A stretch of DNA of 64,000 bases from Elephas maximus indicus. Lineage: Eukaryota > Chordata > Mammalia > Proboscidea > Elephantidae. Below, one piece after another: positions 21,148 to 32,340 of the stretch (the first letter of the stretch is position 1; every line of letters starts with the position of its first letter). Both the position numbers and the translations under genes were made by a program. The notes below the pieces were generated by a model. It did no database searches. It was not told the DNA's origin and worked only from the letters and a program-made list of their open reading frames with translations. Where the stretch lies: positions 54,711,093 through 54,775,092 of the forward strand of contig NC_064821.1 in assembly GCF_024166365.1 (NCBI RefSeq), written 5' to 3'.

Positions 21148-21348
21148 ATATACTGGAAAACACTCCACCCACTAAAAATTATGGCCTAGATGATGCGCAA
21201 AATTGTTCACTGTGTTTGTTTGTTTTTTTTTAATTTAGGTCACAAAGCCGTATTGCAATAAAATCCCATTTTTTTAAAACAAAAAGTATGTTTTTTATAC
21301 AACACACAAGGAGATCTGGAGACTAGTGCAGATATTATCCATAGTTAT

Positions 21349-21543
21349 AAGGAAACCTGATGGCACAGTGGTTAAAGCGCTTGGCTGCTAACTGAAAGGT
21401 CGATGATTTGATCCCACCAGCCACTCCATGGGAGAAAGATGTGGCCATCTGCTCCCGTAAGGATTACAGCCTTGGAAACCCTGTGGAGCAGTTCTACTCT
21501 GTCCTGTAGGGTCGCTATGAGTCGGAATCTACTCAACAACAAC
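21349..21543 (+). mobile_element. AfroSINE type B
   Basis: GGAAACCTGATGGCACAGTG head, type B middle, and TCTACTCAACAACAACCT tail. Confidence 0.85.
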
Positions 21544-21689
21544 CTATTTTTATTCCTGGTGGCTTGTTTTCCATTTTAACTTTGAGCATCTGGGTCCCCT
21601 TTCCTAGGCTTAGGAAGCTGAGATAGGAGCAAGGTGGAAGCTGCGACAGCACCACATCCTCCCTTGTAAACCATCCTCCCGGCACTATG

Positions 21690-22175
21690 CTTCTTAAAAA
21701 AAAAATGACATACAGTAAAATTCACTCTTTTTGACATATAGTTCTGTGAGCTTTGGCAAACACATACAGTCACATAACCACCACAATTCACGTATGGAAC
21801 ACTTTCATGGCCCCCCAAAATGTCCTTGTGCTGCCCCTTGGTAATTAACCCTTCCCCACCCCCTGCCCCCCAGCAACCACTGACCTGTATTGCCTTTCCC
21901 AGAACGTGGTAGAAATGGGATCATACAGTACGAAGCCTTTGGAGGCTGTCCTCTCACTCACCTAATGCATTCGAGATTCATCCATGTTGTGTGTCTTCCA
22001 TTGTATAGATAGAGCAGGTTGTTCATCTCGCCACTTGTTGAAGGACACTTGAATTGTTTCTAGCTTTTGGTGATTATGACTAAGGCCACTGTAAACATTC
22101 GAGCGTAGGTTTTAGCATGAACAAAGTTTTTATTTCTCATGGGCAAACACCTGGCATGGGATTGCTAGGTTGTAT
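21690..22175 (-). mobile_element. Old L1M 3' fragment, reverse
   Basis: TGACATACAGTAAAATTCAC, CCCCAGCAACCACTGACCTG, TTCATCCATGTTGTGTGTC and GGGATTGCTAGGTTGTATGG are reverse L1M sequence. Confidence 0.75.
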
Positions 22176-22187
22176 GGTGAGCATGAT

Positions 22188-22374
22188 GCCCCTGGGTGGT
22201 GCAAAGGGTTAACACACTGGGCCGGGTTAACTGACTCCACCCAGAGGTGCCTGGGAAGAAGGGCCTGGTGGTCTACTTCTGAAAAATCAGCCATTGAAAA
22301 CCCTGTTGAGCACAGTTCTACTCTGACACACATGGGGTCGCCATGAGTTAGAGTGGACTTGATGGCAACTGGTT
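22188..22374 (+). mobile_element. AfroSINE type C
   Basis: CCCCTGGGTGGTGCAAAGGG through CACACATGGGGTCGCCATGA to GATGGCAACTGGTTA. Confidence 0.85.
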
Positions 22375-22469
22375 ACAGCGAGCGCATGTTTATGTGAAAT
22401 GGCCAAATTCAGGAAGTTTCGTGCTGATGTCCTAGGGACAAAGTGAATGAACCCTTGTTGGAAATGAAT

Positions 22470-22600
22470 GCACCCTTGTTGAGCACCTACTGTGTGCCAC
22501 ACACAGAGCTGGAGCTTTGCACGTATCCCCCCTTGGGCTCCTCACCCCAGCTCTGGGAGAGAACAGGCCCTGGCTCTCTTTACAGACAACCCATAGAAAA
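22470..22600 (-). mobile_element. Possible MIR, reverse
   Basis: TTGAGCACCTACTGTGTGCC followed by a worn CTTTACAGACAA region. Weak. Confidence 0.4.
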
Positions 22601-23630
22601 GCCACTTTGTGTGGCCCATCTAATAAGTGCACAGCTGCTCTTATTGAAGTTGGAGGGAGGTGTAGTGGGGGGTTGTTTAGCTCCTTCTGTGTGTCCCGCC
22701 CCCCCAGCATTTTTCTAGCATTTGCATTTTTTTTGACTTCCAGCTTAGCTCAGACCCAATCTGCTTGAGCATGCACTCCCAGAGCCTCCATCAGAAGCTT
22801 TTGGCCAGCACCTACCCCCCAGCATCACACTGTGAAGGATCTAATGAAATATTGATAACACCCTGCCGTCCACTATGGAACTTTAATGACTTACGATGAT
22901 GGCCCAGCAGAAACGATTATGTAATCTCTCAAGGGATTTTTTTTTGTCTTTTCCCAGTTGAAGTGGGTTCAACCCTCCTAGGTCATAAGACTCAGTAACC
23001 TTCTCACCATTGGTGACCTCGTCCTTCCCCAGGCCACAAGAATGGAAGTAACAATGGGTTGTGTATAGTTCTTAACTTAAATAATCTTTTATAGATACTT
23101 TTTGTTTAATTACAAAAAGGAGTATGTACAAATGGTAAGAGAAAAAAAAATCAAATCGTGCAAAAGGGTATCCAAAGGGGGGAAAAAAATCTCCCCTTAT
23201 TCCTGACCCCCAGTCCCTTTTCCCAGAGGCAGCTCCAGTTAACAACTTCCTGTATATAGCTCTAGAAATTTTCTATGCATATCATGATAGTTTTAAATGC
23301 TGCTTTTAGTTGTTTTCATTATAATCAAAGGTGTAAAGCATTATAGTTGTCAGGATGGTTAGGAAATTGTTGGATACTTTTAAACTTGTAGTAACACATG
23401 TCAGGGTCCTCACTTTGCCTCTAAGGACCCATTAACCACCTGAAGTTTATGTCAAACATTCCATCTCTTGTTTTTTCTGTAGAGGGTCAGGAGCTTTCAA
23501 CAGATTCTCAGAGAGATTTGTGTATCAATAAAAGGGAAGAGCCACTGGCTAGTAGGTATGGAGAGGCAGTCCATTACAGATAAGTGATAGATAAAAGTCT
23601 TATTAGCTGGGGGGATGTACAAGTTGCGAA
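22601..23630. other. Unassigned, partly repeat-free
   Basis: 22780-22960 is free of recognised repeats and has a run of AT-rich, homeobox-like and GATA-like words. 23060-23330 looks like a worn LINE or LTR fragment that I cannot name. No gene. Confidence 0.35.
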
Positions 23631-23641
23631 TTTATGTATTA

Positions 23642-23802
23642 AGAAAACCCTGTTGCTGTGGAGTCAATTCGAACTCATAGAGACCCTAAAGGTCAGAGTA
23701 GAACTGCCCCATAGGGTTTCCAAGGAGCGGCTGGTAGATTTGAACTGCCGACCTTTTGGTTAGCAGCCAAGCTCCTAAGCCACTGCACTACTAGGCCTCC
23801 AC
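23642..23802 (-). mobile_element. AfroSINE type A, reverse, perfect duplication
   Basis: TTTATGTATTA flanks it at 23631-23641 and 23803-23813. Confidence 0.9.
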
Positions 23803-23879
23803 TTTATGTATTACTGGTCCTTAATTTTGTGGTTGGAAACTGGTACAATCATTAGTTTAACAGTTTTTTCTTGGGCTGG

Positions 23880-24104
23880 GAGTCACTGGGTAGCACAAAC
23901 ATTAAGCGCTGAACTACTAACCAAATGGTTGGCGGTTCAAACCTACCCAGGGGCACCTCGGAAGCCAGGCCTGGTGATCTGCTTCCAAAAAAGTCACAGC
24001 CTTGAAAACCTTGAGGAGCTGAGTTCTACTCTGTAACACATGGGGGTGCCACGATTCGGAATTAACTTGACGGCAGACGGTGGTGGTGGTGGTGTCGGTG
24101 TTAT
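23880..24104 (+). mobile_element. AfroSINE type C with GGT-repeat tail
   Basis: Type C body ends GACTTGACGGCAG-like sequence, followed by a (GGT)n microsatellite at 24079-24098. TCTTGGGCTG occurs on both sides (about 23869 and 24106). Confidence 0.85.
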
Positions 24105-24530
24105 GTCTTGGGCTGAGAGGAGCTGTGCCTGGACTGAGCCAATCGTGATGACGTTTCTGGAGTTCTGGAGCCCTGCGGCGTTTGTACTGACTCGTCACAT
24201 GTGGGAAAGTGTGGTGGTGACTTTATAACATGTGTAGCCTCTTGCCCAGGATGAGCCAATTACTGGGAAATTCTCACAGAGGGGAATATACAAACTTACT
24301 TCCTAAGAGAGGGCAGTCAAGAAGAATTTAGGGAAATTCCTGGAAGGCAGAGCCACATCCGGTTCACTCTGAAAGTCACAGAATGTCCTTGACGGGGTCA
24401 GTATCTGAGGTCGGGGAAGACAACCAAGCCTTCCTGGTACCTCTGTCCTGGCATGGCCCTGGAGGAGGCAGATCCTGGGCTGGGTGGACAGAGAGAGTAG
24501 TCTGACCTTACAAGGTGTTTTTAATATTAG

Positions 24531-24920
24531 CTAAAATTTACATAGCAAGCAACTACTATGTGTCAGGTACTATTCTAAGCACTTTGCGTGTATTAACTCA
24601 GTGATGCTTATAACAGTCCTCTGTTGGATGTCCTCTGATGGGTGGGGAAACTGAGGCACAGAGTATGCCAACAGTTGTGCAAACAACCCCACATCTCAGG
24701 GCCTTAAGACACTCACTCAGGTTAATGTGTTGGGTGGGGAAGGTAAGGTCTCTATTCCACACAGTCATTCAGGGACCCAGGCTGTTTCCATCTTCAGCTC
24801 TTTGCTGCCAAGGGTTTGGTGAGCTCATAACATGCCCACAGCTGGTAAGTGGTGGAGCTGGGATTTGAACCCATGCAGTCTAATTGCAGAATCTGTATTG
24901 TTAACCACTACCCTATGGTT
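24531..24920 (-). mobile_element. MIR, reverse, interrupted
   Basis: MIR parts at 24531-24670 (CTACTATGTGTCAGGTAC, GGGAAACTGAGGCACAGAGT) and 24825-24920 (GGGATTTGAACCCATGCAGT). The 150 bases between them are an unidentified insertion. Confidence 0.75.
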
Positions 24921-24930
24921 ATAAATAAAG

Positions 24931-25130
24931 GGAACCCTGGTGGCACAGCAGTTAAATGCTCGGCTGCTAACCAAAAGGTCTGTTAGAACCTATCCATCGG
25001 CTCTATGGAAGAAAGACCCGGCGATCTGCTTCCATGAAGATTACAGCCTAGAAAACCCCATGGAGCAGTTTTACTCTGACTCGTGAGGTCGTTATGAGTC
25101 AAAAGTCGACTTGACAGCACTTGACAACAA
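24931..25130 (+). mobile_element. AfroSINE type B
   Basis: GGAACCCTGGTGGCACAGCA head and CAGCACTTGACAACAACAAA tail. Its tail meets the tail of the next, reversed SINE. Confidence 0.85.
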
Positions 25131-25335
25131 CAAACCTGTTACCCACTGCTGTGGAGTCGATTCCGACTCAGTGACCCTACAGGACAGAGTAGAACTGTCC
25201 CATAGGTGTCCCAAGGCTGTAATCTTTAGGGAAGCAGACCGCCAAGTTTTTCTGCTGCGGAGCAGGTGATGGATTGAAACCACTGACCTTTCAGTTCCAA
25301 CCAAGTGCTTAGCCATTGCTCCACCAGGGTCCTTT
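25131..25335 (-). mobile_element. AfroSINE type B, reverse
   Basis: Reverse copy starting ACCTGTTACCCACTGCTGTG and ending CTCCACCAGGGTCC. Forms an inverted pair with 24931-25130. Confidence 0.85.
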
Positions 25336-25570
25336 AACAACAACCACATGGTGATAATTAGGAGTTCTGGCTTTGAACTTGACTTACGTGGTATGTAACC
25401 TCAGAACTGGGAAGTGGGTAGATAACTTGGGAGTTTGGAGAACATCTTCTCATTGCCAAAGAATCAAGTTCTTTCTAAGGCATGAGATGGGTAAATCTGA
25501 GAGACATTTCTACTCTGTCTTCAGATGAGAACTTCTAGTTCAGCTACTCTTAAAATACAAAACAAAACAA

Positions 25571-25770
25571 AAAACCCCAACGCCATCAAGTCAATTCTGA
25601 CTCAAAGGGACCCTGTATGACAGAGTAGAACTGTCCCATAGGGTGTCCAAGGCTGTAATCTTTATGGAAGCAGACGGCCACATCTTTCTCCCATGGAGCG
25701 GCTGGTGGGTTCGAACTGCTGACCTTTAAATTAGCAGCCGAGTGCGTAACCACTGCGCCACCAGGGCTCC
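25571..25770 (-). mobile_element. AfroSINE type B, reverse
   Basis: AACGCCATCAAGTCAATTCT to GCGCCACCAGGGCTCC, complete. Confidence 0.85.
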
Positions 25771-26226
25771 TTTACTCTAAGACATTATCCCTAAAAATGA
25801 AAGAGCACCTGAAGTAAATGTGCATCAGCCACGTTGCTGCCTGGTGCTCGGGTCTTTCCACCAGCGAATATCGACCTTCCAAATTTGATGGGCTCACGTA
25901 GCTGCTCATTGTAGGGAGGAAGGTTTGCTAAATTTCAGCAACCTGATTAAATCGCTCGTGCCCAGCAGTAGAAATGTCTTGTTGTGGCAACAACCCAGAT
26001 GTCCAATATAAGGCCCAGAAAATAAAGTACGGTACATTCATACAGGGGAATGTCATGTGGAAATTAAAAATGGCGGTGCCGGAGAAGACGTGGGAAGGTC
26101 AATCTGATCTATGTAAAAAGTCAGATATAAAAATAATCCAGATTTTATTTTTTTAAATATACAAAGTTTAAAATAAAATTTGAAGAATATTTACCATGAC
26201 GTTTCCAGTGATTATTGCTGGTGGAA
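25771..26226. other. Unassigned, with an L1-like piece
   Basis: 25975-26160 resembles worn L1 ORF2-distal sequence (CAACCCAGATGTCCAATATA, GGTACATTCATACAGGGGAA). The rest is unassigned. Confidence 0.4.
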
Positions 26227-26620
26227 TGTTATTGTTGTTAGTGCTGTTGAGTCAGCTCAGACTTAAAACGACTTGATGTATAACAGGATGCAGTCGTTAC
26301 CCAGTCCTGCGCCATCCTCACAATCGGGGCTATCCTTGAGCCCATTGTTGTACCTACTGTGTCAGTCCATCTCATTGAGGGTGTCCCTCTTTTTCGCTGG
26401 CCGTCTACTTTACCAAGCATCATGTCCTTCTCTAGCAGTTGGTCCCTCCTGGTTATGTGTCCAAAGTGAGATGGAGTCTCGCCATCCTTGCTTCTAAGGA
26501 ACATTCTGGCCATACTTCTTCCAGGACTGATGTGTTGGTTCTTCTGGCGGCCCATTCTTTATTCTCTGCCAACACCGTAATTCAGATGCATCAGCTCTTC
26601 TTCGATCTTCCTTTATTTTC
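26227..26620 (-). mobile_element. RTE LINE 3' fragment, reverse
   Basis: The reverse complement matches the C-terminal coding part and 3' tail of the RTE at 41386-44625: CTCCATCTCACTTTGGACAC, AGAAGGACATGATGCTTGG. A (TC)n run follows at 26617-26636. Confidence 0.85.
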
Positions 26621-26672
26621 TCTCTCTCTCTCTTTTTAACCTGTACTTTCTAAATTTCCTACAGAGAAACAT

Positions 26673-26865
26673 GTATTAACCCATTGCCTGCCGTCAAGTC
26701 GATTCTGACTCATAGCGACCCTATAGGACAGAGCAGAACTGCCCCCACAGGGTTTCCAAGATTGTAATCTTTATGGAAGCAGACTGCCACATCTTTCTCC
26801 CTTGGAGTGGTGGAGGGCTCAAACCACCGACCTTTCGGTTAGCAGCTGAGTGTAAATTTAGCCAC
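26673..26865 (-). mobile_element. AfroSINE type B, reverse
   Basis: Complete body, with a degraded head end (AGCAGCTGAGTGTAAATTTA). Confidence 0.8.
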
Positions 26866-27241
26866 CAATGGCACTAGATTTAAGTTCAAGGCATGGCCTA
26901 ATTAACTGGCTGACCTTGGGCAATTGCTTAATTCTCCAAATGGGGAGGATAGTTTTAGGATTTTTTTTTTCCTTATGAGGATTTAATAAGTGTACAAAGC
27001 ACTTGTTAGGTGCTGTCGAATCCATTCCAGCTCATAGCAACCCTATGTACAACAGAAGGAAACTGCCCGGTCCTGCGCCATCCTCACGATCATTGCTATG
27101 TTTGAGCCCGTTGTTGCAGCCACTGTGTCAGTCCATCTCATTGAAAGTCTTCCTGTTTTTTATTGACCCTCTACCAAGCATGATGTACTTCTCCAGGAAC
27201 TGGTTTCTTAACACATAGTAAATGCTCAATACATTTTTAGG
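26866..27241 (+). mobile_element. MIR split by RTE fragment
   Basis: 26866-27006 (CTGACCTTGGGCAATTGCTT, AAATGGGGAGGATAG) continues at 27206-27241 (ACACATAGTAAATGCTCAAT). Confidence 0.75.
27007..27205 (-). mobile_element. RTE LINE 3' fragment, reverse
   Basis: GGTGCTGTCGAATCCATTCC tail through to CCTCTACCAAGCATGATGTA. The 5'-truncated end lies at about 27205. Confidence 0.85.
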
Positions 27242-27255
27242 TGCTGTTAATATCA

Positions 27256-27415
27256 TGGAGCCCTGGTGGCATAGTGGTTAAGAGCTTGGCTGCTAACCAA
27301 AAGGTCAGCAGTTCAAATCCACCAGCTACTCTTTGGAAACCCTATGGGGCAGTTCTACTCTGTCCTATAGAATGGCTATGAGTTGGAATGGACTCGATTG
27401 GCAATGGGTTTGGTT
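27256..27415 (+). mobile_element. AfroSINE type A
   Basis: GGAGCCCTGGTGGCATAGTG to CAATGGGTTTGGTTTTCG. Confidence 0.9.
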
Positions 27416-27609
27416 TTCGTAGAGTTGATGTGAGGATTGAATGACACTGTGGCATGAAGCATTGGCACAGTGCCTCAGTGGATGCTGGATCTTACAGAGA
27501 GAATGCCACACCTCAGCTGCTGGCCTGCTGAATCGGAAGGCCCCAGTCATTAGCTTTTTAAGTACCTACATGTGTGGTTCTCAAATTTTAGCACATGTTA
27601 GAAGCTCCT

Positions 27610-27842
27610 GGGAGTCCCTAAGTGGTGCACAGTTAAAGCACTCAGCTATAACCTAAAGGTTGGAGGTTTGAGTCCACCTAGAGGTGCCTCGGAAGAAAGG
27701 CCTGGCAATCTGCTTCCCAAAAGTCAGCAACTAAAAAACCCTATGGTTCACAATTCTACTCGGACACACGTGGGGTCACCATGAGTCTAAATTGACTCAG
27801 GACAACTGGTTAGTTAGTTAAATAGTTAGCTAGTTAGTTAAA
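27610..27842 (+). mobile_element. AfroSINE type C with TTAG-repeat tail
   Basis: Type C body ends GGACAACTGG, followed by an imperfect (GTTA)n run (27806-27842). Confidence 0.85.
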
Positions 27843-28759
27843 CGGTATGTCACTCTATTCAGATGGGCCCAAAGTCTTCTCTGTCTTCTTAGGAATCTGG
27901 TCGCACCCATATCATACAGATTGTTTTCTGACATTATGGATACTAGACTTGTTTTTCTTGTGTCTCAGTTCACACCCTAGGTATTGCTCATGTAAATATC
28001 TCTTGTTTAGTCCTTTAGGCCATTGTCGTTAATTTCACAAATTACATCTTGAAAAATCTTCCAACAAGACCATCCCAAGTCCCAGCCCTGGTTTACCTAA
28101 AAATACCCTTTCTTATACCTGAAACCTTTGAGGTTTTCACCACATTCTAAACATTTCTATACCTGCCTTTCCTTCTGCATTTGTCATTTTTACCCTTGGT
28201 GAAATCGTTGTGGTGTACCTCGGTAGAACAAGATACTTTTCCAAGAAATCAAGTTGGAACATTTCATAATGCCTGCTCCTTGCTGGATCAAAGCAGTGTC
28301 TCCTAGGCCGGGCTAGTTGCTAAATGGAGCACTGACTTTGAAGTGTGGTTTTAAAGAAGCAGTTATTCCCAGAGCAAGCAAAAGCAGTGAGAAGCCAACA
28401 GAGGGTTTTGCATTTCAGCTGAAAGGTGGGCAAGGAAGGGAAGGATGATTTTAATGATCAGAAATCCTGGAGGGGGCCTTTCAAGAACAGCAATCAGCAT
28501 TAGGCAAAGAGTCAGAGACAAATGTGTACTGGTATATCGGATGAAATGCAGGGTTCTGCACCTTAGGCGTGCTTCTATAGCCTTCATTGACACAGTGCCA
28601 TCATTTTACTATATTAGTCTCAGAGATTTTTCAACCTGGAGACCTTATGTAACTATTCATTATATGTCGAGATTTCTCTACCATCTCCTCAGTTGCTCAG
28701 GCAAAAGTCTTCTCTCCCTTTCACCAACCCCCAACCAATCTATCACCAATTCACCTCTG
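27843..28759. other. No recognised gene or repeat
   Basis: AT-leaning single-copy-looking DNA, nothing assigned. Confidence 0.4.
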
Positions 28760-29690
28760 TCAACTTTGACCTGGGCTAGGGAAGTATTCTCCTAACTGGC
28801 TGCCTACTGCCACTCTTGGCCTGTCCCGTCCTCCAAGGTTATTACTGCCTCAGGGCCTTTGCACTGTACTCCCACATGTTATGAATCTCAGCAGAAATGT
28901 TGCTGTCTCTGAGAAGCTCCTTGATCATCCTGTCTAAAGAACCACCCTCTGCCTTTTTTCTTTTCTTTTTTTTAAATTGTGAAAATATACACAACAAAAC
29001 ATTTGCCCATTCAATAATTTCTACATGTATAATTCAATGACGTTGATTAGTCTTCAAGTTGTGAAACCATTCTTGCTATCCTTTTCCAAATTATTCCACC
29101 ACTATTAGCGTAAACTCAATACCACCTTAGCAAAAACTCCCCCTTGTCCCCTCCCTCCCATCCCTGGTAGCCACTAATAATCTTTGGTTTCTATATATTT
29201 GCTTATTTCATATAAGTGAGATCATGCAGTATTTGCCCTTTTGCAACTGACTTATTTTGCTCAGCAGAATGTTTTCTAGGTTAATCTATGTTGTGGCATG
29301 CATCAGGGCTTTGTTTCTCTTTACGGCTGAGTAATATTCCATTGTATGCATATACCACGTTTTGTTAATCCATTCATCTCTTGATGCATATTTCGGTTGT
29401 TTCCACCTTTTGGCTGTTGTGAATAGTGCTGCAGTGAGCACTGGTGTACAGGTTTCTGCTTGCATTCTTGGTTTCATTTCTTCTGGGCATATACCTAGAA
29501 TTGCCTTTATCCTTATATTATTCTGTTTTCTTTTTCTGAGCTTCTCTTGTTAACCCATTCCTTTACTAGTTTGTGTCAGTAGAATAGAAGCTTCATGAGA
29601 ACAGGACTTTGTCTTGTTCACTTCTGTGTCCATAGTACCCGGCACCCAGTAGTTGCTCAGGAAATGTTTGCTGAATGAATGAATGAAGAC
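28760..29690 (+). mobile_element. L2 3' end split by L1
   Basis: CTCAGGGCCTTTGCACTGTA...GAGAAGCTCCTTGATCATCC (to about 28955) resumes at 29546 with AGAATAGAAGCTTCATGAGA and ends in the L2-type TGAATGAATGAATGAA tail (29675-29688). Confidence 0.8.
28965..29545 (-). mobile_element. L1 3' fragment, reverse, inside L2
   Basis: A T run (the L1 poly-A in reverse) at 28960-28977, then TGAAACCATTCTTGCTATCC, CTAATAATCTTTGGTTTCTA and GAGTAATATTCCATTGTATG. The reverse frame at 29286-29477 contains KRWKQPKYASRDEWINK and YMHTMEYYSAVKRN, typical of the L1 ORF2 end. Confidence 0.85.
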
Positions 29691-29879
29691 AGCAGAGATT
29701 TGTTGAGACTTTGTTATGTGCAAAGTTTCATGCCCAGTGTCAGCGGAGTCTCAGAGAATTATAAAAATGGCCAGAGGCAGCTGTAAGAAGAAGACAGGTG
29801 TCAAGCCCTGCTTGCTTAACTTAAAATTCAGTTAGTGACATTTTGATCAAAGATTCCACAGCAGAATCCTAATCAAAAG
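29691..29879. other. Unassigned
   Basis: Short gap between LINE copies. Nothing recognised. Confidence 0.35.
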
Positions 29880-30310
29880 GGGGAAAATGTAGAACAGAAT
29901 TTCAAATCTTCGTGGACTCCAGACTTTCTGGAGCCATGGAGGGTGGATGACCTCCTAAAATTATCACCCTGAGATAATCTTTAAACCTAAACCAAAAATA
30001 TCCCCTGCAGTCTTCTTAAAACCAAAAAATAGTTTAACTTAACTATTAAGAAAGGTCTGACTTGAACATTATGCTCTTTTAAGAACTGTCTATAAGGGAT
30101 CAAGTTGACAACAGCAAAGGATTAGATAGGAACCTTAGGGGCAGTGAGTGTATGTTAATGAGGAAGGAACAACTCAGAAGAGGAGGGTGAGAATGGGTGC
30201 ACAACTCAAAGAATGTAATCAGTGTCACTAAATTGTATGTGTAGAAACGGTTGAATTGGTGTCTGTTTTGCAGTTGGTATTCTCAACAACAACAACAAAA
30301 TAAAACAGAA
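29880..30310 (+). mobile_element. L1 3' end, second 3' UTR type
   Basis: CCCTGAGATAATCTTTAAAC, GTCTATAAGGGATCAAGTTG and ACGGTTGAATTGGTGTCTGT, ending in a CAACAACAACAAAATAAAAC tail. It differs from the 3' UTR at 6025-7487. Confidence 0.75.
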
Positions 30311-30426
30311 AAAAAATGTAGTTAGCGAGATAAAGCAGGAATGAAAATTACACTCTTGACCTCTGTAAAGGGTCAGTAGCAATTGGTAGTACAAATGACC
30401 TGCATTATCTGAGCTCTGAGAAGAGC

Positions 30427-30590
30427 GGGGAAACCCTGGTGGCGTAGTGCTTAAATGCTACAGCTGCTAACCAAAGGGTCTGCAGTTTGAATCCGCCAGG
30501 CGCTTCTTGGAAACTCTATGGGGCAGTTCTACTCCATCCTACAGGGTCGCTATGAGTCAGAATCAACTCAATGGGTTTCGTTTTGATTTT
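30427..30590 (+). mobile_element. AfroSINE type A
   Basis: GGGAAACCCTGGTGGCGTAG to AACTCAATGGGTTTCGTTTT. Confidence 0.9.
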
Positions 30591-32071
30591 GGGAGGAGAG
30601 CAGGAGGCTTCTCTCTGGCCATCAGGGGAGTCTTCACAGAGAAAGGGGAATGGAGGCTGGGTGTGGGAGGGAGTGAGGCCTTAAGGGTCAGCTGGGGGAG
30701 GAGAGAGGGCGAGGGGATGGAATACGGAAGGAGTACAGAGGATGGAAAACAGACCCCTTTGACTGGAGTCAGGAGGTCAGGAGGTCTTCTTGGATGTGTC
30801 CCTGACGTTGCACTGGCCTTCCTCTGGGGAGTGACCACATTTTTATCCACCGTGATATCATCAGTGCCTGATATGGGGCCCTGCGCAAAGTGGGTGCTGA
30901 GGAAGCATTGAAATCAGAATTAAGATTGAGTGGGGTATTCCAGGCTCTCCCCGAGGAGTTGGGACTTTCTTCTGGAGGCTCTGAGGAACTCCTTTCAAGT
31001 TTTGCTGAACACGCTGGCTGTTTTAGGAGGGGTGGTGTGGCCAGGCCTGGAAAAGCCTTAGAGAAACGGTTATCACAATCATCCCAATCAATCAGGCCTG
31101 AGAGGTGGGAGGGAAATAGGTGGGGGCAGGAGGAACTGAACAGACGGCCTTTTAGAAGGAAGAAGCAACAAGGTTGAGGACCAACAGAATGTGGAAACAG
31201 GGGTTGCAAATGCACGTGTCTAGAAGGAGCCAACAGGAGATGTTAAGCGGTGAGGCTGGCCAGGCATGAGACAGTAGGGTGTGGTGCGGGTTGTGGCAAA
31301 GTGGGGGGCAGGCCCCTTCCCTAGGACACAGCTATGACTCAGTATCAGCTGCTCGGTCCATGTGAACATTTAGGCCAGGGTTACCAGCTTTTCAAATTTT
31401 GTGTGTGAGATCACCCAAGTTCTCAATGTTGACACCTACTTAGTAAGTCATAAACAGTGCTTCCCAGGCCAAATAAGATATTCCCACAGGTCATATACAG
31501 CCCCTGGGCTGCCCATAGGAGACCTAGAAGTGTGTCTGTGTTGGGGGGGTAAAGTGAGGAACAGAGAGAACACTCAAGGTCATTGAGATTCTGATCCCAG
31601 GTCACTGGGAGAATGACGTGGCCTCACACTGTGACAGAGAATGTGGAGGGTGGGTTGGGGACAGGGAGTGGAAAGTAGTGAAGAGATGTGGATGGCCATA
31701 TGATGAAGGAAAACACCAGTGGACAAAAATGGCTTGTCCTGGGGAAGCAGCCTATTCCAAAGGTAGCTGGCCAGTGAGTGGAGGGAGAGCCTGTTTGTAT
31801 GGTTAATTGGTGATGGAAATGGCCTCTCTGGGACCCTCTCTCTGGCTTCTGTTTTGTTTCATGTTTTGCTTAAGATCGACTGCCTGGGACTCTGGTAGGA
31901 AGCAGCATAAGAATACAGGTGTTGGAGCCTTAGCTCATAGCTGTGCCCTGGCTGTCGGCCCAACTGGGGAGGGGCCCTGAGAGCACTTGACAGCTGCCTC
32001 CCTGAGCAGAAGAGCCATAGAACATCCTGAGGCCCTGGACTCCTGTGTGAGCATAGTTTTGTTTGATAAGG
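30591..32071. other. No recognised gene or repeat
   Basis: About 1.5 kb of repeat-poor, purine-rich DNA. Two overlapping frames on opposite strands near 30769-31233 have no domain features. I found no convincing splice-bounded exon. Confidence 0.4.
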
Positions 32072-32250
32072 GCCCTGTCTTTATGTGGCACAAATGGTTA
32101 AGCTGAAAGGTTGGTGGTTTGAACTCACCCAGAGGCGCCTTGGAAGACAGGCCTGGCGATCTGGTTCCTAAAGGTCACAGCCTTGAAAACCCTGCACGCA
32201 TGGGTTCGCCATGAGTTGGAATCAACTTATCAGCAACTAACAATAACAGT
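32072..32250 (+). mobile_element. AfroSINE type C, internally shortened
   Basis: GCACAAATGGTTAAGCTGAA joins the head directly to the B-box region (missing about 15 bases), and the tail is CAGCAACTAACAATAACA. Confidence 0.8.
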
Positions 32251-32340
32251 CCCTGGCAAGAGGGAGGGTGGCTATTCAGGAGGCAATACTAATAGATAAA
32301 ATGTGAGTGATAATGTTTATTCAGTATTCTCTAGGGATTA

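Larger units (their letters stand above)
20235..21330 (+). mobile_element. Old L1M, split by nested SINEs
   Basis: L1 sequence at 20235-20756 (ATTTATCCTGAGAAACAATT, AATAATAGCAAAAATATGAG) resumes at 21147-21330 (ACTAAAAATTATGGCCTAGA, GTTCACTGTG). Between the pieces sits a type C SINE that itself contains a type A SINE. Confidence 0.7.

Noticed and set aside
30769..31233. 154-codon reverse frame as a gene
   Set aside because: No domain, and an equally open frame lies on the other strand.
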